Shown: piece after piece, positions 41,350 through 41,942 of the stretch
Numbering within the stretch: position 1 is the first letter of the stretch
Layout of the letters: the number at the start of each line of letters is the position of its first letter
Source: DASWHR01 sp036398095
GTDB lineage: Bacteria; Actinomycetota; AC-67
Direction: 5' to 3'
NCBI GenBank assembly: GCA_036398095.1
Contig: DASWHR010000009.1
Coordinates: 1-41,942 of the forward strand
DNA: 41,942 bases
Notes under the pieces: model-generated
Databases searched by the model: none
Told to the model about the DNA's origin: nothing
The model's input: only the letters and a program-made list of their open reading frames with translations
Program-made: the position numbers and the translations under genes

Positions 41350-41942
41350 ATGGCGGCAAGTCCGGAGCAGTTTCTCGCGTCGTCGGTTCGCTCGCGGCCC
41401 GAGATCGACTATCGGTTCTCGTGGGGAACCTACATCGGCTGGACCATCTTGACGTTCGGCATCTACAGCCACTATGCGACGTATCGGATGGTTGAGCGTC
41501 GCACCGAGCACGGCAAGCGCCGGCTCGCGTTCTCCGCGTACCTCTGGCAGGTGCTTGCGGCTCGTGCGGACGCGGCCGGCAAGCGCGAACTGGTCCAGCC
41601 CGGCCTGGACAACCTGTCGCGCGTCCACGCAGAGATCGAGTCCCACGAGCGTCGCAACAAGCGAGAGCCTGCGCTCTGGGCGGTGCTCCGGTTCATCGTC
41701 AGCGTCGTCGGCGCGTATGTCAACCATTTCTTGAACAAGGATTTCCGCTATCTCGAGACGTGGGAGGCGTCGCTCGCCGAGAACGCCGAATGGGTGATGC
41801 AGCGCTTGGACATGCCGGTCGCGATTCCCAAAGCCGCGCATCGCACGCCCGATCGCAGCACCGGTCTGTATGTGACGCTGTCGATCGTGACCTTCGGTTT
41901 GTTCACGATCTGGTGGCGCTACGCGCTCATGAAGGACGGCAA
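41350..41942 (+). CDS. DUF4234-like membrane protein (3'-truncated by window edge)
   Basis: The open frame runs from ATG 41350, three bases after the gatB stop, off the end of the window (197 residues seen). Two segments share the pattern of short DUF4234 membrane units: WGTYIGWTILTFGIYSHYATYRM at about residues 25-47 and GLYVTLSIVTFGLFTIWWRYALM near the visible end. Between them is a charged helical region of about 120 residues with a possible coiled-coil. The duplication suggests a two-unit membrane protein. Start weak but supported by close spacing to gatB. Confidence 0.7.
   Translation, partial: MAASPEQFLASSVRSRPEIDYRFSWGTYIGWTILTFGIYSHYATYRMVERRTEHGKRRLAFSAYLWQVLAARADAAGKRELVQPGLDNLSRVHAEIESHERRNKREPALWAVLRFIVSVVGAYVNHFLNKDFRYLETWEASLAENAEWVMQRLDMPVAIPKAAHRTPDRSTGLYVTLSIVTFGLFTIWWRYALMKDG

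Overview
The window is about 42 kb of uniformly high-GC bacterial chromosome. It reads best as a member of the Actinomycetota outside the well-known genera. The signs are murA just downstream of the F1 ATP synthase genes, an F420-type NADPH oxidoreductase, a DinB/mycothiol-type maleylpyruvate-isomerase-like protein, DUF4242 and class III cyclase proteins, an LPXTG-type surface protein, and a cysteine desulfurase-mnmA-ligA-gatCAB series like that of mycobacteria. A three-gene block (methyltransferase, GH57 branching enzyme, GT4 glucosyltransferase) has the same order as Rv3030-Rv3031-Rv3032 of M. tuberculosis. Assignment below phylum is not possible by eye.

Layout: (1) 1-4125, F1 ATP synthase atpA (5'-truncated), atpG, atpD, atpC. 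(2) 4126-8645, an 18-codon remnant of a ribbon-helix-helix antitoxin, an orphan periplasmic binding protein, murA, a CPBP protease and an alpha/beta hydrolase. (3) 8744-13491, two SCP2-like lipid-binding proteins, an F420:NADPH oxidoreductase-like protein, a lipoprotein, a MeaB-type GTPase and an acyl-CoA mutase catalytic subunit whose two substrate-contact residues match isobutyryl-CoA mutase, not methylmalonyl-CoA mutase. (4) 13643-15667, a degenerate histidine-kinase-like protein, a TPR protein and an enoyl-CoA hydratase. (5) 15705-19254, a tight cluster of methyltransferase, hexapeptide acyltransferase, unknown protein, second CPBP protease and a two-membrane-segment protein.

(6) 19255-22570 is an accessory islet with different base and codon use. 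It is full of gene fragments: two HicB-like antitoxin N-termini, a DUF2442 tail, a truncated lipoprotein and a truncated cyclase. The apparently intact genes there are a DinB/maleylpyruvate-isomerase-like protein and a DUF4242-cyclase fusion. (7) 22584-26155 (minus strand) is the Rv3030-3032-like polysaccharide cluster. A degenerate PaaK-like adenylate-forming protein is divergent from it. (8) 27825-29996 encodes a large exported zinc amidase. (9) 30055-41346 holds cysteine desulfurase, mnmA, a 61-aa basic protein, ligA, a 1010-aa LPATG-anchored beta-propeller protein, then gatC, gatA, a small membrane protein and gatB. The window ends inside a DUF4234-like membrane protein.

A recurring feature is a TANNNT -10 hexamer placed 6-8 nt before the start codon with no ribosome binding site, as expected for leaderless transcripts. 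It occurs before at least eight genes and before two of the antitoxin remnants. All functional calls are from reading motifs by eye; no database search was run.
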